Assembly (NCBI RefSeq): GCF_004367745.1
Contig: NZ_CP037993.1
Span: 2,852,001 to 2,916,000, forward strand
Direction of reading: 5' to 3'
DNA: 64,000 nucleotides
Origin: Herbaspirillum huttiense
GTDB taxonomy: Bacteria > Pseudomonadota > Gammaproteobacteria > Burkholderiales > Burkholderiaceae_D
The notes below the pieces were generated by a model that ran no database searches, was not told where the DNA came from, and saw only the letters and a program-made list of their open reading frames with translations. The position numbers were made by a program, and so were the translations under genes. Of this stretch, positions 53,827-63,429 are shown piece after piece. Each line of letters begins with the position of its first letter. The first letter of the stretch is position 1.

Positions 53827-55212
53827 TCAGCTCCATGCGGGCTGGACGCTGCGCAAGGGCGAGGCCGGCCGGTCCCACGCCATCTCGGCCACCCCCACGC
53901 TGAGCGGGCCTCGCAGGCGCCGGGCCGGGCCCCAGACGGTCATTTCCAGATGCGGATGCACATCGGCCATCGTTTCGGGGGCCAGCGGCGATTGGCCTGA
54001 GGCGGCCGGATAATCGGCCAGCAGGCGGGCAGTACGGGCCAGCGACAAGCGGTATTGGCTGCCGCCACCGGTCTGGCGCCGGGTGAGCCCGCGCACGGCG
54101 GCCGCCGCCATGAGATAACCGGTCGCATGGTCCAGCGCCTGCACCGGCAGCGGTACCGGCTTGTCGCTGCCGGCGGCGCGCATGCCGGCCTCGGCAATGC
54201 CGCTGCTCATCTGCACCAGGCTGTCGAAGCCCCGCCGCGACGACCACGGACCGCTCCAGCCGTAGGCATTGAGGGCCACATCGACCAGCCCGGGGTTCAG
54301 TTCGCGCCGCCGAGGCGCACCCAGCCCCAGGCGCTCCAGGGCATCGGCACGATACCCGTGCACCATCACGTCGGCCTGCCGCACCAGCGCTTCCAGCACG
54401 GCGCGCCCGGCTGGCTGGCGCAGGTCCAGTCCGGCGCAACGCTTGCCGAGCGTCATGTCGGGAACCACGCCGGGCTCCTCCCACGAGGCCGGGTCGATGC
54501 GCAGCACATCGGCCCCGAAAGCGGCGAGCAAACGCGTGGCAGTCGGGCCTGCCAGCACCCGCGTCAGATCCAGTACCCGCACCCCGGCCAGTGGCCGCAC
54601 CGGGTCCACCGGGCGCGGCGCGGCCGCAGCCGCATCGAAGTAACGGCAGGCCACCAGCGGCTCGGCCGCCACGGCCGCGCCTTGCGGATGGCTTGCCCAT
54701 TGCGCTTGGCTGCGCATTTCGGCGGCGCAGCCGCCGTGGGCTACCACGGCGCTTTCCAGTTCGCTGGCGCGCCAGCCCGAGACGGCACGACCCACGTCCT
54801 CGCGCGTGGCCTGCCCTGCATCCAGCCCCAGCGCTGCCAGGGCTGCGGCACGGTGATGGCTGGCGTTGGTGTGCAGGCGGATCCAGCCATCGGCGGCGCG
54901 GTAATCGCCCGCTACCGCATCCCACAAAGGCGGCGGCGCCCAGCCCTCGGGCCGCAGGCTGCTGCTGAACCACATCGCTGCAAGGCGGCGATCGCAGCTC
55001 ACCTCGGGGTAAGCCCCGTCGGCATCGCTGACCAGCCCGGCCAGCGCGAGTCCGGCTGCCGCTATCGATGCCTGGGCCAGGTCCGTGGTGGCAAACACCG
55101 ACGACAACCCGCCCTCGCCCGTCAGGCGCACGGCGGCAAGAGCGTCAGGATCGCCGTCGAGGGCGCTCCACATCGTGGCAAGCATGGCTTGCGAGGGGGA
55201 AAGGGATGTCAT
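53827..55212 (-). CDS. Class III (CaiB/BaiF) CoA-transferase family protein
   Basis: A 461-residue protein. The C-terminal ~250 residues match family III: LAGVRVLDLTRVLAGPTATR, AAFGADVLRID, and the catalytic Asp in SSRRGFDSLVQMSSGIA. The N-terminal ~190 residues are an extra, shortened domain of the same family type. It is divergent from the HTH-citrate synthase gene across a 101-bp region with palindromes and probably shares its regulation. The acyl-CoA substrate is unknown. Confidence 0.88.
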   Translation of the reverse strand: MTSLSPSQAMLATMWSALDGDPDALAAVRLTGEGGLSSVFATTDLAQASIAAAGLALAGLVSDADGAYPEVSCDRRLAAMWFSSSLRPEGWAPPPLWDAVAGDYRAADGWIRLHTNASHHRAAALAALGLDAGQATREDVGRAVSGWRASELESAVVAHGGCAAEMRSQAQWASHPQGAAVAAEPLVACRYFDAAAAAPRPVDPVRPLAGVRVLDLTRVLAGPTATRLLAAFGADVLRIDPASWEEPGVVPDMTLGKRCAGLDLRQPAGRAVLEALVRQADVMVHGYRADALERLGLGAPRRRELNPGLVDVALNAYGWSGPWSSRRGFDSLVQMSSGIAEAGMRAAGSDKPVPLPVQALDHATGYLMAAAAVRGLTRRQTGGGSQYRLSLARTARLLADYPAASGQSPLAPETMADVHPHLEMTVWGPARRLRGPLSVGVAEMAWDRPASPLRSVQPAWS

Positions 55213-55260
55213 GGCAATCCTCGGAATGAAAGGCGATGACTGCAGGATACTAGCCTTGAA

Positions 55261-55290
55261 TTAATCGTCAATATTGATTAATTTAATCAA
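55261..55290. promoter_or_regulatory. Palindromic operator candidate between CoA-transferase and HTH-citrate synthase
   Basis: TTGATTAA-T-TTAATCAA (55274-55290) is a perfect 17-bp palindrome, and TTAATC (55261-55266) pairs with GATTAA (55276-55281) to form a second, overlapping dyad. This AT-rich stretch in GC-rich DNA is 24 bp before the HTH-citrate synthase start, so it may be bound by that protein itself. Confidence 0.6.
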
Positions 55291-55313
55291 CTTGTCTGTC
55301 TTTCAGGGCCCCC

Positions 55314-56498
55314 ATGAGCCGCTATCTTTCCTCTTCCGAGGCCGCCACCTTGCTCGGCGTATCCCGCCAGACGCTCTACGCCTACGTCAGCCGCGGCCTG
55401 CTGCACGCCCATCCCGGCGGGCAGGCCCGCGACCGCCGCTACCTGGCCACCGAGGTCGAGCGGCTGGCCGCCAGCCGTTCCCGTGGACGCAAGCCGCGCG
55501 AGGTGGCGCGGGCAGCACTGGACTGGGGCTTGCCGGTGCTGGAATCGGCGCTCACGCTGATCGAAGACGGCCGGCTCTATTACCGGGGCCATGATGCCGT
55601 GACCCTGAGCGCCGAGGCCAGCGTCGAAGAGGTTGCCGCCCTGCTCTGGGATTGCGCGGTGGAGGATGCCTTCGGCCCGGTGCCGCCGGCCCGGCCGCCG
55701 CGGCCGGAGAGCGTCCAGTCCGAGTGGAGCGCAGGCCGCGCCGAGCAGACCTTGCTGCCGCTGTTTGCCCTGGCCTGCGCCGAAGACATCGGCGCCCAAT
55801 GGCACCTGCCGCTGCCGCGCCAGCTGGCCAGCTGCGGCTTGCTGGTACGCCGCCTGGCCGCCTGCCTGCTCGGAACGGCGCCTTCCACCGCGCCCCTGCA
55901 CCAGCAATGTGCCAGCGCCTGGGGACTGGATGCGGCCGGTGCGCAGCTGGTACGCCGTGCCCTGGTGCTGTGCGCCGACCACGAACTCAATGCCTCGGGT
56001 TTTACTGCCCGATGCATCGCCTCGACCGGCGCCAACCTGCAGGCGGCCGTCATCGGCGGGCTGGCCGCGCTGTCCGGGCCGCTGCATGGCGGCACCACGG
56101 CGCGTGTCGAAGCCCTGCTCGAGACGCTGGATGAACAGGACGATCCCGCCGCCAGCCTGCGCCAGCGGCTGGCGCGCGGCGAAGAGCTGCCCGGCTTTGG
56201 CCACCATCTCTATCCACAGGGTGACGTGCGCGCTTCCGCCCTGCTGGCACCGCTGCTGCCGGTCCATCCGCGCTGGCAGCAAACCATCGAGGTGGTCCGC
56301 GAACTGACCGGCCATCCCCCCTCGGTGGACTTTGCCCTGGCCGCAGTGCGGCGCCATCTGCACCTGCCGCCCGGCAGTGCCTTCGGCCTGTTTGCGCTGG
56401 GGCGTTCGCTGGGCTGGATCGCCCATGCGCTGGAACAGGGCCGCGGCGGCAGCCTGATCCGGCCGCGGGCTGCCTATGTCGGTGTACGTCCTGGCTGA
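55314..56498 (+). CDS. Citrate synthase-family protein with N-terminal MerR-type HTH
   Basis: A 394-residue fusion. Residues ~4-50 are a MerR/excisionase-like HTH (SSEAATLLGVSRQTLYAYVS, RRYLATEVERL). The rest is a citrate synthase fold: LCADHELNASGFTAR, GPLHGGTTARVEALL, and the active-site loop reading PGFGHHLYPQGDVRA, where most citrate synthases have GFGHPxY. Key His residues are retained, so activity is possible. It is probably a DNA-binding enzyme or a regulator that senses acyl-CoA/oxaloacetate; the adjacent palindrome and CoA-transferase fit the latter. Confidence 0.9.
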   Translation: MSRYLSSSEAATLLGVSRQTLYAYVSRGLLHAHPGGQARDRRYLATEVERLAASRSRGRKPREVARAALDWGLPVLESALTLIEDGRLYYRGHDAVTLSAEASVEEVAALLWDCAVEDAFGPVPPARPPRPESVQSEWSAGRAEQTLLPLFALACAEDIGAQWHLPLPRQLASCGLLVRRLAACLLGTAPSTAPLHQQCASAWGLDAAGAQLVRRALVLCADHELNASGFTARCIASTGANLQAAVIGGLAALSGPLHGGTTARVEALLETLDEQDDPAASLRQRLARGEELPGFGHHLYPQGDVRASALLAPLLPVHPRWQQTIEVVRELTGHPPSVDFALAAVRRHLHLPPGSAFGLFALGRSLGWIAHALEQGRGGSLIRPRAAYVGVRPG

Positions 56499-56637
56499 CA
56501 AAATTGTCATGTTGATGTCAGCCTCGCGTTGAGCGGCCGGGCTTACATTAGCGCGGTAAGCAGGGGTCGGCCTCGGGTGCTGAGGGGTGCCGCGTGGCCG
56601 GCCAGTCCTTCATCCGCAAGCCATCATCGTGAGCCCT

Positions 56638-58191
56638 ATGGTCGTCCCGTTTCGCCGCGTCGCAGCCAGCGCCCGTCTTCGTCATTTCACTCATCCCCCA
56701 CAACACTCCCCCTTCCGCGCCAAGAAGGGAATGACGGTACTGGTGCTGGCCGCGCTGCTGGGCGGCTGCGCGGTCGGGCCCGATTACGTGCGCCCGGCCA
56801 TGGATCTGCCCCAGGCCTACAAGGAACAAGGCCCCTGGAAAGTGGCCGCGCCGCGCCAGGCCGATGACCATCAACGCTGGTGGGAAGCCTATGGCGATCC
56901 CATCCTCAACGACCTGGTCAATCAGGCCAACGCCGCCAACCAGACCATCCAGCAAGCCGCTGCCCAGTATCGCCAGGCCCAGGCCACGGCCGCCGTGGCG
57001 CGCGCCAGCCTGTGGCCGACCGTCGGCGCGCAGGCCGGTGCGACCCGGGCGCAGACCAATACCAACGGCGTGCAACGCCTGGGCGACAGCTACACCGTGG
57101 GCCTGAATGCCTCCTGGGAAGCGGACGTCTGGGGCCGCATCCGGCGCGGTGCCGAGGCCGGCGATGCCAGCGCCCAGGCCAGTGCCGCCAGCCTGGCCGC
57201 GGCCCGCCTGGCGATCCAGGCCACGCTGGCGCAGAACTACCTGCAACTGCGCGTGACGGACCTGCAAAAGGATTTGTACCGCCGCACGGTCGAGGCCTAT
57301 ACCCGTTCGCTGCAACTGACCACGCATCAATACGAAGCCGGTACCGCCCTGCGCTCCGACGTGGCCCAGGCGGAGACGCAGCTGCGCTCGGCCCAGGCCC
57401 AGCTGATCGACCTGGACGCCACCCGCAACCAGCTGGAACACGCCATCGCCATGCTGATCGGCAAGGCACCGGCGGCCTTCAGCCTGGCTCCCCTGCCAGC
57501 CGCGGCGCCCACCGACAGCGGCATGGATGCCAATGCCCTGCGCCTGCAGGCCAGCCTGCCGCAGATCCCGGCAGGTTTGCCCTCCGACCTGCTGGAGCGC
57601 CGCCCCGACATCGCCAATGCCGAACGCCTGGCCGCTGCCGCCAACGCCAATATCGGCGTGGCCCGTGCGGCTTACTTCCCGACCCTGACCCTGTCGACCA
57701 CCGGCGGCTACAACAGCGCCTCGTTCGCCGACCTGTTCAACACGCCCAGCCGCGTCTGGTCGCTGGGTGCAGCGCTGGCCGAGACGCTCTTCGATGGCGG
57801 CGCGCGCACTGCCCGCAACGACGCTGCGATGGCGGCCTATGACGCTGCCGCTGCGCAATACAAGCAGACCGTCCTGGCCGGCCTGCAGGACGTGGAAGAC
57901 AACCTCTCCACCCTGCGCGTGCTGGATCAGGAAAGCGCGGCCCAGGCCCAGGCCGTCAGATCGGCGCAGCTGGCCGAACGGCTGGCGATGAGCCAGTACC
58001 AGGCCGGTACCGTGACGTATCTGTCGGTCGTCACCACCCAGGCCACCTCCCTGACCAACCAGCGCAGCGCAGTCACCCTGCTGGGCCGCCAGCTGGTCGC
58101 CAGCGTGGCGCTGATCAAGGCCACCGGCGGTGGCTGGCAGGTCGGACAGACCGATCCGGCCAGCATGCAGGCACCGATGGCAGCGCGCTGA
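56638..58191 (+). CDS. RND efflux outer-membrane factor (NodT/OprM type) lipoprotein
   Basis: Outer-membrane channel of a tripartite efflux pump, ~517 residues. The signal region ends with a lipobox LLGGC, then AVGPDYVRPAMDLP. Two repeats of the outer membrane efflux domain follow, including RRPDIANAERLAAAANANIG, and YFPTLTLSTTGGY. The start is uncertain because the N-terminus is unusually long (ATG 56638 or GTG 56629, or an internal ATG at MTVLVLAAL). First gene of the operon OMF-adaptor-pump. Confidence 0.9.
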   Translation: MVVPFRRVAASARLRHFTHPPQHSPFRAKKGMTVLVLAALLGGCAVGPDYVRPAMDLPQAYKEQGPWKVAAPRQADDHQRWWEAYGDPILNDLVNQANAANQTIQQAAAQYRQAQATAAVARASLWPTVGAQAGATRAQTNTNGVQRLGDSYTVGLNASWEADVWGRIRRGAEAGDASAQASAASLAAARLAIQATLAQNYLQLRVTDLQKDLYRRTVEAYTRSLQLTTHQYEAGTALRSDVAQAETQLRSAQAQLIDLDATRNQLEHAIAMLIGKAPAAFSLAPLPAAAPTDSGMDANALRLQASLPQIPAGLPSDLLERRPDIANAERLAAAANANIGVARAAYFPTLTLSTTGGYNSASFADLFNTPSRVWSLGAALAETLFDGGARTARNDAAMAAYDAAAAQYKQTVLAGLQDVEDNLSTLRVLDQESAAQAQAVRSAQLAERLAMSQYQAGTVTYLSVVTTQATSLTNQRSAVTLLGRQLVASVALIKATGGGWQVGQTDPASMQAPMAAR

Positions 58192-58246
58192 TGTGCGCGG
58201 CCCATCTTCCGAATCCCATGTGCATTTTCCAGGACGAGTTTCAGGC

Positions 58247-59491
58247 ATGACCACCTCACCCAACTCCCCCAAGACTTCCCCGACTCCGCAACGCTCCCCG
58301 CTGGCCATCGTCGTGGCGACGGCCCTGATCCTGGCCGCCGGCGTCGGCGGCTGGAGCGCCATGCAACGCGCCACCGCAGCCGATCAGCCCGCAGCCAAGA
58401 CAGCACCACCGGTATCGGTCTCGGTGGCCCGCGTGCAGGAGCGCGATCTGCCGCTGTATCTGGCCGGCGTGGGCACGGTCACCGCCAATGCCAGCGTGGT
58501 CGTCAAGACCCGCATCGACGGCCAGCTGGACAAGGTCGGCTTCGAGGAAGGCCAGGAGGTCAAGAAGGGACAACTGCTGGCGCAGATCGACCCGCGTGCG
58601 CTGCAGGCGCAACTGGCGCAGGCCGAGGCGCAACGGGCCAAGGATGCGGCCACCCTCATGAATGCGCGCCTGGACCTGCAGCGCTACACCACCCTGCGCA
58701 GCCAGGATGCGGCCACCCAGCAGCAGCTGGATACGCAGAAGGCGCTGGTGGCGCAGCTGGAGGCAGCGGTCAAGACCGATGAGGCGCAGGTGGCCTATGC
58801 CAAGGTGCAACTGAGCTACACCACCATCAATGCGCCACTCTCGGGTCGTGTCGGTGCGCGCCTGGTCGATCCGGGCAATATCGTGCATGCGGCCGATGCC
58901 AATGGCCTGGTGGTCATCAACCAGATCGATCCGATCACGCTGGTCTTCACCCTGCCGGAAGAAGCCGTGGTCGGCATCAACCGGGCCCAGCGCAACAGCC
59001 AGCAGCCGCTGAAGGTGGTCGCCTATGCGCGCGACTCTCAGGAAGTACTGGCCACCGGCAAGCTGATCCTGCTGGACAACCAGATCAACACCACCAACGG
59101 CACTGTGCAGTTGAAGGCACGCTTCGACAATGCCGAACACAAGCTGTGGCCGGGCCAGTACGTCAATGCCCGCCTGCAGATGAACAGCCACGGCAACGCC
59201 CTGACCGTGCCCGCTGCCGCCATCCAGCGCAACCAGCAAGGCACTTATGTCTATGCCATCGACCAGGACGACAAGGCCAACATGCAGCCGGTCAAGGTCG
59301 ACCGCATCCAGGACGGCGTCGCCGTCCTGGCCGCCGACAGCGGCCTGACGGCAGACCAGCGCGTCGTCATCGACGGCCAGTACAAGCTCAAGCCGGGCAG
59401 CCGCATCGTGGAAAGCAAGCCGCAGCCGGCCAAGGGCGCTGTTGCTGCTGCGCCTGCCGCCAACGCTGACGCGAAAGGAAGCACCAAGTGA
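58247..59491 (+). CDS. RND efflux periplasmic adaptor (MdtA-like)
   Basis: Membrane fusion protein, 414 residues, with an N-terminal membrane anchor (~20-40), a lipoyl/barrel-sandwich region (VVVKTRIDGQLDKVGFEEGQ), a coiled hairpin (~105-180, Ala/Gln-rich) and a beta-barrel with INAPLSGRVGARLVDPGN. It closely resembles MdtA. The ribosome site AGGAC lies upstream and the stop overlaps the pump gene by 4 bp. Confidence 0.93.
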   Translation: MTTSPNSPKTSPTPQRSPLAIVVATALILAAGVGGWSAMQRATAADQPAAKTAPPVSVSVARVQERDLPLYLAGVGTVTANASVVVKTRIDGQLDKVGFEEGQEVKKGQLLAQIDPRALQAQLAQAEAQRAKDAATLMNARLDLQRYTTLRSQDAATQQQLDTQKALVAQLEAAVKTDEAQVAYAKVQLSYTTINAPLSGRVGARLVDPGNIVHAADANGLVVINQIDPITLVFTLPEEAVVGINRAQRNSQQPLKVVAYARDSQEVLATGKLILLDNQINTTNGTVQLKARFDNAEHKLWPGQYVNARLQMNSHGNALTVPAAAIQRNQQGTYVYAIDQDDKANMQPVKVDRIQDGVAVLAADSGLTADQRVVIDGQYKLKPGSRIVESKPQPAKGAVAAAPAANADAKGSTK

Positions 59492-62400
59492 GCGTCTCCG
59501 CCGCCTTCATCAAGCGCCCCATCGGCACCACGCTGCTGGCCATCGCCATCCTGCTGGTGGGCATCGCGGTGTGGCCGCTGTTGCCGGTCGCGCCCTTGCC
59601 TCAGGTCGATTTCCCGACCATCCAGGTGACCGCGCAATTGCCGGGAGGCAGTCCCGAGACCATGGCCTCCAACGTGGCACAGCCGCTGGAACGCCAGTTT
59701 TCGCTGATCGCGGGTCTCTCGCAGATGACCTCGCAGAGCACCCTGGGCAGTACCCAGATCACCCTGCAGTTCGACCTCAACCGCAACATCGATGCCGCCG
59801 CGCTGGACGTGCAGGCCGCCATCAACGCCTCCACCGGCCAGTTGCCGGCCAACCTGCCCAATCCGCCGACCTTCCGCAAGATCAATCCGGCCGATTCGCC
59901 CATCATGATCATGTCGGTGCAGTCCGATGCGCTGCCGCTGACGGTGGTCAACGACTATGCCGACAACATCCTGGCCCAGCAGATCTCGCAGATCTCGGGC
60001 GTGGGCCTGGTGAGCGTGAACGGCCAGCAGAAACCGGCCGTGCGCATCCAGGTCGATCCGGCCAAGATCGCTACGCTGGGCATCAGCCTGGAAGACATTC
60101 GCGGCGTCATCGCCACCACCACCGTGAACCAGCCCAAGGGGACGGTCGATGGCGCACGCCAGGCCTTCACCGTCTATACCAACGATCAGTTGCTCAAGGC
60201 CGAGCAGTGGAACGACATGGTCCTGGCCTGGCGCAATGGCGCGCCGATCCGCGTCAAGGACATCGGCATCGCCATCGACGGTCCGGAGAACAACAAGATC
60301 GCCGCCTGGGCCTTTGCCGGTGCGGCCAATACCGCCGATCACACCATCAGCAATGGCCGCTCCATCGTGCTGGCCATCACCAAGCAGCCCGGGGCCAACG
60401 TGATCGAGACCGTGGGCCGCATCAAGGCCGCCATGCCACGCCTGCGCGCGGCCATCCCGGCGGCGATCAACGTCAATACCCTGATCGACCGCACCCAGAC
60501 CATCCGCGCCTCCGTGGAGGATGTGGAATTCACCCTGGTACTGACCATCGCGCTGGTGGTGATGGTGATCTTCGTGTTCCTGCGCAATGTGGCGGCCACC
60601 CTGATCCCGTCGGTCACGGTGCCGCTGGCCATCATGGGCACGGCCGGGGTCATGTACGTGGTCGGCTACAGCCTCGACAACCTCTCGCTGATGGCGCTGA
60701 CCATTGCGGTCGGTTTCGTGGTGGACGACGCCATCGTCATGCTGGAAAACATCTACCGCTACGTCGAGGAAGGCATGTCGCCGCTGGAAGCCGCCCTCAA
60801 GGGCGCGGGCGAGATCGGCTTCACCATCATCTCGATCTCGGTGTCGCTGGTGGCGGTGTTCATTCCGCTGCTGCTGATGGGTGGCATCGTCGGGCGGCTG
60901 TTCCGCGAATTTGCGGTGACGGTCACGCTGACCATTGCGGTCTCGGTCATCATCTCGCTCACCCTCACGCCCATGCTGTGCTCGCGCTTCCTCAAGAACG
61001 AGCATGGCCGCCAGCACGGCAAGCTGTATCAATGGTTCGAGCGCTGCTTCGATGCCATGCTCAATGGCTACAAGCGCGGGCTCGACGTGGTGATGAAGCA
61101 CCAGTTCATTACGCTGATGAGCTTCATCGCCACGGTGGCCCTGACGGTGGTGCTGTTCATCTTCATCCCCAAGGGTTTCTTCCCGCAGCAAGACAATGGC
61201 GTCATCGTCGGCTTTGCCGAGTCGGCCCAGGATACGTCTTCGGCGGCCATGCAGGAACGGCTGCTGAAGGTGGCCGAGGTGGTGCGCAAGGATCCGGACG
61301 TGATCGGCTTTGCCATGAGCGCCGGTTCCACCACCTTCAATACCGGACAATTCTTCATCGCACTGAAACCCAAGGATGAAGGCCGCACCACCAATGCCGA
61401 CGAAGTCATCGCGCGCCTGCGTCCGCAGGTGGCCAAGGTGCAAGGCGTGAACCTGTTCATGCAGGCCAGCCAGGACATCAACGTCGGCGGCCGTCTCTCG
61501 CGCACCCAGTACCAGTACACCATCACCGACACCGACCTCGATGAACTGAACGTCTGGGCACCGCGCATGCTGGAGCGTTTCCGGCAGCTGCCGCAGCTGA
61601 CCGACGTGGCCTCCGACCAGCAGAACCAGGCAGCAGCAGCGGTCATCACCATCGACCGCGCACGCGCCTCCAGCTTCGGCATTTCGCCTTCGCTCATCGA
61701 CGCCACCATCTATGACGCCATCGGCCAGCGCCAAGTGGCGCAATACTTCACGCAGATCAACAGCTACCGCGTGATTCTGGAGGTGACGCCACAGTTGCAG
61801 AAGGATCCTGCACTCTTCGACAAACTCTACCTGACCTCGCCCCTGACCGGCCAGCAGGTGCCGCTGTCGACCTTCGTGAAGGTCGATACCACCAAGACCT
61901 CTTACCTGTCGATCAGCCACCAGAGCCAGTTCCCGGCGGTGACGATTTCCTTCAACCTGGCCAAGGGCGTCTCGCTGGGCGAGGCGGTGGACATCATCCA
62001 GAAGACCAAGGACGAGATGGGCGTGCCGCAGACCCTGGTGGGCAACTTCCAGGGAACGGCCAAGGCCTTCGGTGATTCGCTGGCCTCGCAGCCTTATCTC
62101 ATCGCGGCCGCCCTGATCGCGGTCTACATCGTGCTGGGCCTGCTCTACGAGAGCTACATCCATCCGCTGACCATTCTCTCCACGCTTCCCTCGGCCGGCG
62201 TGGGGGCACTGCTGATCCTGATGATCGGCGGTTACGACCTGTCGGTGATCGCCCTGATCGGCATCATCCTGCTGATCGGCATCGTCAAGAAGAACGGCAT
62301 CATGATGATCGACTTCGCCCTCACCGCCGAGCGCACCCAGGGCCTGAAGCCGGAAGAAGCGATCTACCAGGCCTGCCTGCTGCGCTTCCGTCCCATCATG

Positions 62401-62640
62401 ATGACCACCATGTGCGCCCTGCTCTCGGGCCTGCCGCTCATGCTCGGCCATGGTGCCGGCTCCGAGCTGCGCCGTCCGCTGGGTTATGCCATGGTCGGCG
62501 GCCTGGTGCTGTCGCAGGCGCTCACGCTCTTCACCACGCCGGTGGTCTACCTTTACCTGGACCGTGCGCACTACTGGTACGAACGCAAGAAGAAGGCAAG
62601 GCAGGAACGCAAGGCCGCGCGCCTGGCGCAGGAACATTGA
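59488..62640 (+). CDS. RND multidrug efflux pump (MdtC-like, HAE1 family)
   Basis: Inner-membrane drug/proton antiporter, 1050 residues and 12 membrane helices with two large periplasmic loops. FIKRPIGTTLLAIAILLVG opens the protein; GFVVDDAIVMLENIYRY holds the proton-relay Asp pair; LPSAGVGALLILMIGG and GIVKKNGIMMIDFAL are the helix-11 region. Translation starts at GTG 59488 overlapping the adaptor stop. Only one pump subunit is present, unlike MdtBC with two. The two-component genes downstream may control it. Confidence 0.95.
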   Translation: MSVSAAFIKRPIGTTLLAIAILLVGIAVWPLLPVAPLPQVDFPTIQVTAQLPGGSPETMASNVAQPLERQFSLIAGLSQMTSQSTLGSTQITLQFDLNRNIDAAALDVQAAINASTGQLPANLPNPPTFRKINPADSPIMIMSVQSDALPLTVVNDYADNILAQQISQISGVGLVSVNGQQKPAVRIQVDPAKIATLGISLEDIRGVIATTTVNQPKGTVDGARQAFTVYTNDQLLKAEQWNDMVLAWRNGAPIRVKDIGIAIDGPENNKIAAWAFAGAANTADHTISNGRSIVLAITKQPGANVIETVGRIKAAMPRLRAAIPAAINVNTLIDRTQTIRASVEDVEFTLVLTIALVVMVIFVFLRNVAATLIPSVTVPLAIMGTAGVMYVVGYSLDNLSLMALTIAVGFVVDDAIVMLENIYRYVEEGMSPLEAALKGAGEIGFTIISISVSLVAVFIPLLLMGGIVGRLFREFAVTVTLTIAVSVIISLTLTPMLCSRFLKNEHGRQHGKLYQWFERCFDAMLNGYKRGLDVVMKHQFITLMSFIATVALTVVLFIFIPKGFFPQQDNGVIVGFAESAQDTSSAAMQERLLKVAEVVRKDPDVIGFAMSAGSTTFNTGQFFIALKPKDEGRTTNADEVIARLRPQVAKVQGVNLFMQASQDINVGGRLSRTQYQYTITDTDLDELNVWAPRMLERFRQLPQLTDVASDQQNQAAAAVITIDRARASSFGISPSLIDATIYDAIGQRQVAQYFTQINSYRVILEVTPQLQKDPALFDKLYLTSPLTGQQVPLSTFVKVDTTKTSYLSISHQSQFPAVTISFNLAKGVSLGEAVDIIQKTKDEMGVPQTLVGNFQGTAKAFGDSLASQPYLIAAALIAVYIVLGLLYESYIHPLTILSTLPSAGVGALLILMIGGYDLSVIALIGIILLIGIVKKNGIMMIDFALTAERTQGLKPEEAIYQACLLRFRPIMMTTMCALLSGLPLMLGHGAGSELRRPLGYAMVGGLVLSQALTLFTTPVVYLYLDRAHYWYERKKKARQERKAARLAQEH

Positions 62641-62736
62641 CTCCGTAGCCTGTTCATCAACAAGGGGAGCCGGGAAGGTAGAATCCGGCATGGGCCGGCG
62701 CCGGGGAATGTTCCCGGCGCGGCCAGTGGAGACCGA

Positions 62737-63429
62737 ATGAAGATCCTGATAGTCGAAGACGAGCAAAAGATGTCCGAATACCTCTGCAAGGGCCTCACCG
62801 AGCAGGGATGCGCGGTGGATGTGGCCAGCAACGGCATCGACGGGCAGCACCTGGCGATCCAGCATGACTACGACGTCATCGTGCTGGACGTGATGCTGCC
62901 GGGCCTGGATGGCTTTGCCGTGCTGCGTTCGCTGCGTACCGTCAAGCAGACGCCGGTCATCATGCTGACCGCGCGCGACAGCGTGGAAGACCGCATCAAG
63001 GGCTTGCATGATGGCGCCGATGATTACCTCATCAAGCCGTTCTCCTTCCTGGAACTGCTGGCCCGCCTGCAGGCCCTGACCCGCCGTGGCCGCGTGCAGG
63101 AAGCGCCGCAGCTGCGCATCGGCGACCTGCAGATCGACCTGATCTCGCGCAAGGCCTTCCGGGGCGGGCTGCGCATCGATCTCACCGCCAAGGAGTTCGC
63201 CCTGCTGGCCGTGATGGCACGCAGACAGGGCGAGATCCTCTCCAAGACCGCCATCGCCGAACTGGTCTGGGACATGAATTTCGACAGCAATACCAACGTG
63301 GTGGAAGTCGCCATCAAGCGCCTGCGCGCCAAGATCGACGCGCCCTTCGAGCAGAAGCTGCTGCATACCGTGCGCGGCATGGGCTACGTGCTGGAGCCGC
63401 GCGCCACCTCCGAAGCCGGCGATGAGTGA
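62737..63429 (+). CDS. OmpR-family response regulator, CusR/CzcR-like
   Basis: A 230-residue regulator. Receiver: [18 protein letters not shown], phospho-Asp in [11 protein letters not shown], Lys in LIKPFSF. A winged-helix domain follows ([29 protein letters not shown]). The sequence is of the heavy-metal CusR/CzcR/SilR type. It lies 96 bp after the RND pump gene and overlaps its kinase gene by 8 bp. Control of the RND operon is an inference. Confidence 0.94.
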   Translation: MKILIVEDEQKMSEYLCKGLTEQGCAVDVASNGIDGQHLAIQHDYDVIVLDVMLPGLDGFAVLRSLRTVKQTPVIMLTARDSVEDRIKGLHDGADDYLIKPFSFLELLARLQALTRRGRVQEAPQLRIGDLQIDLISRKAFRGGLRIDLTAKEFALLAVMARRQGEILSKTAIAELVWDMNFDSNTNVVEVAIKRLRAKIDAPFEQKLLHTVRGMGYVLEPRATSEAGDE

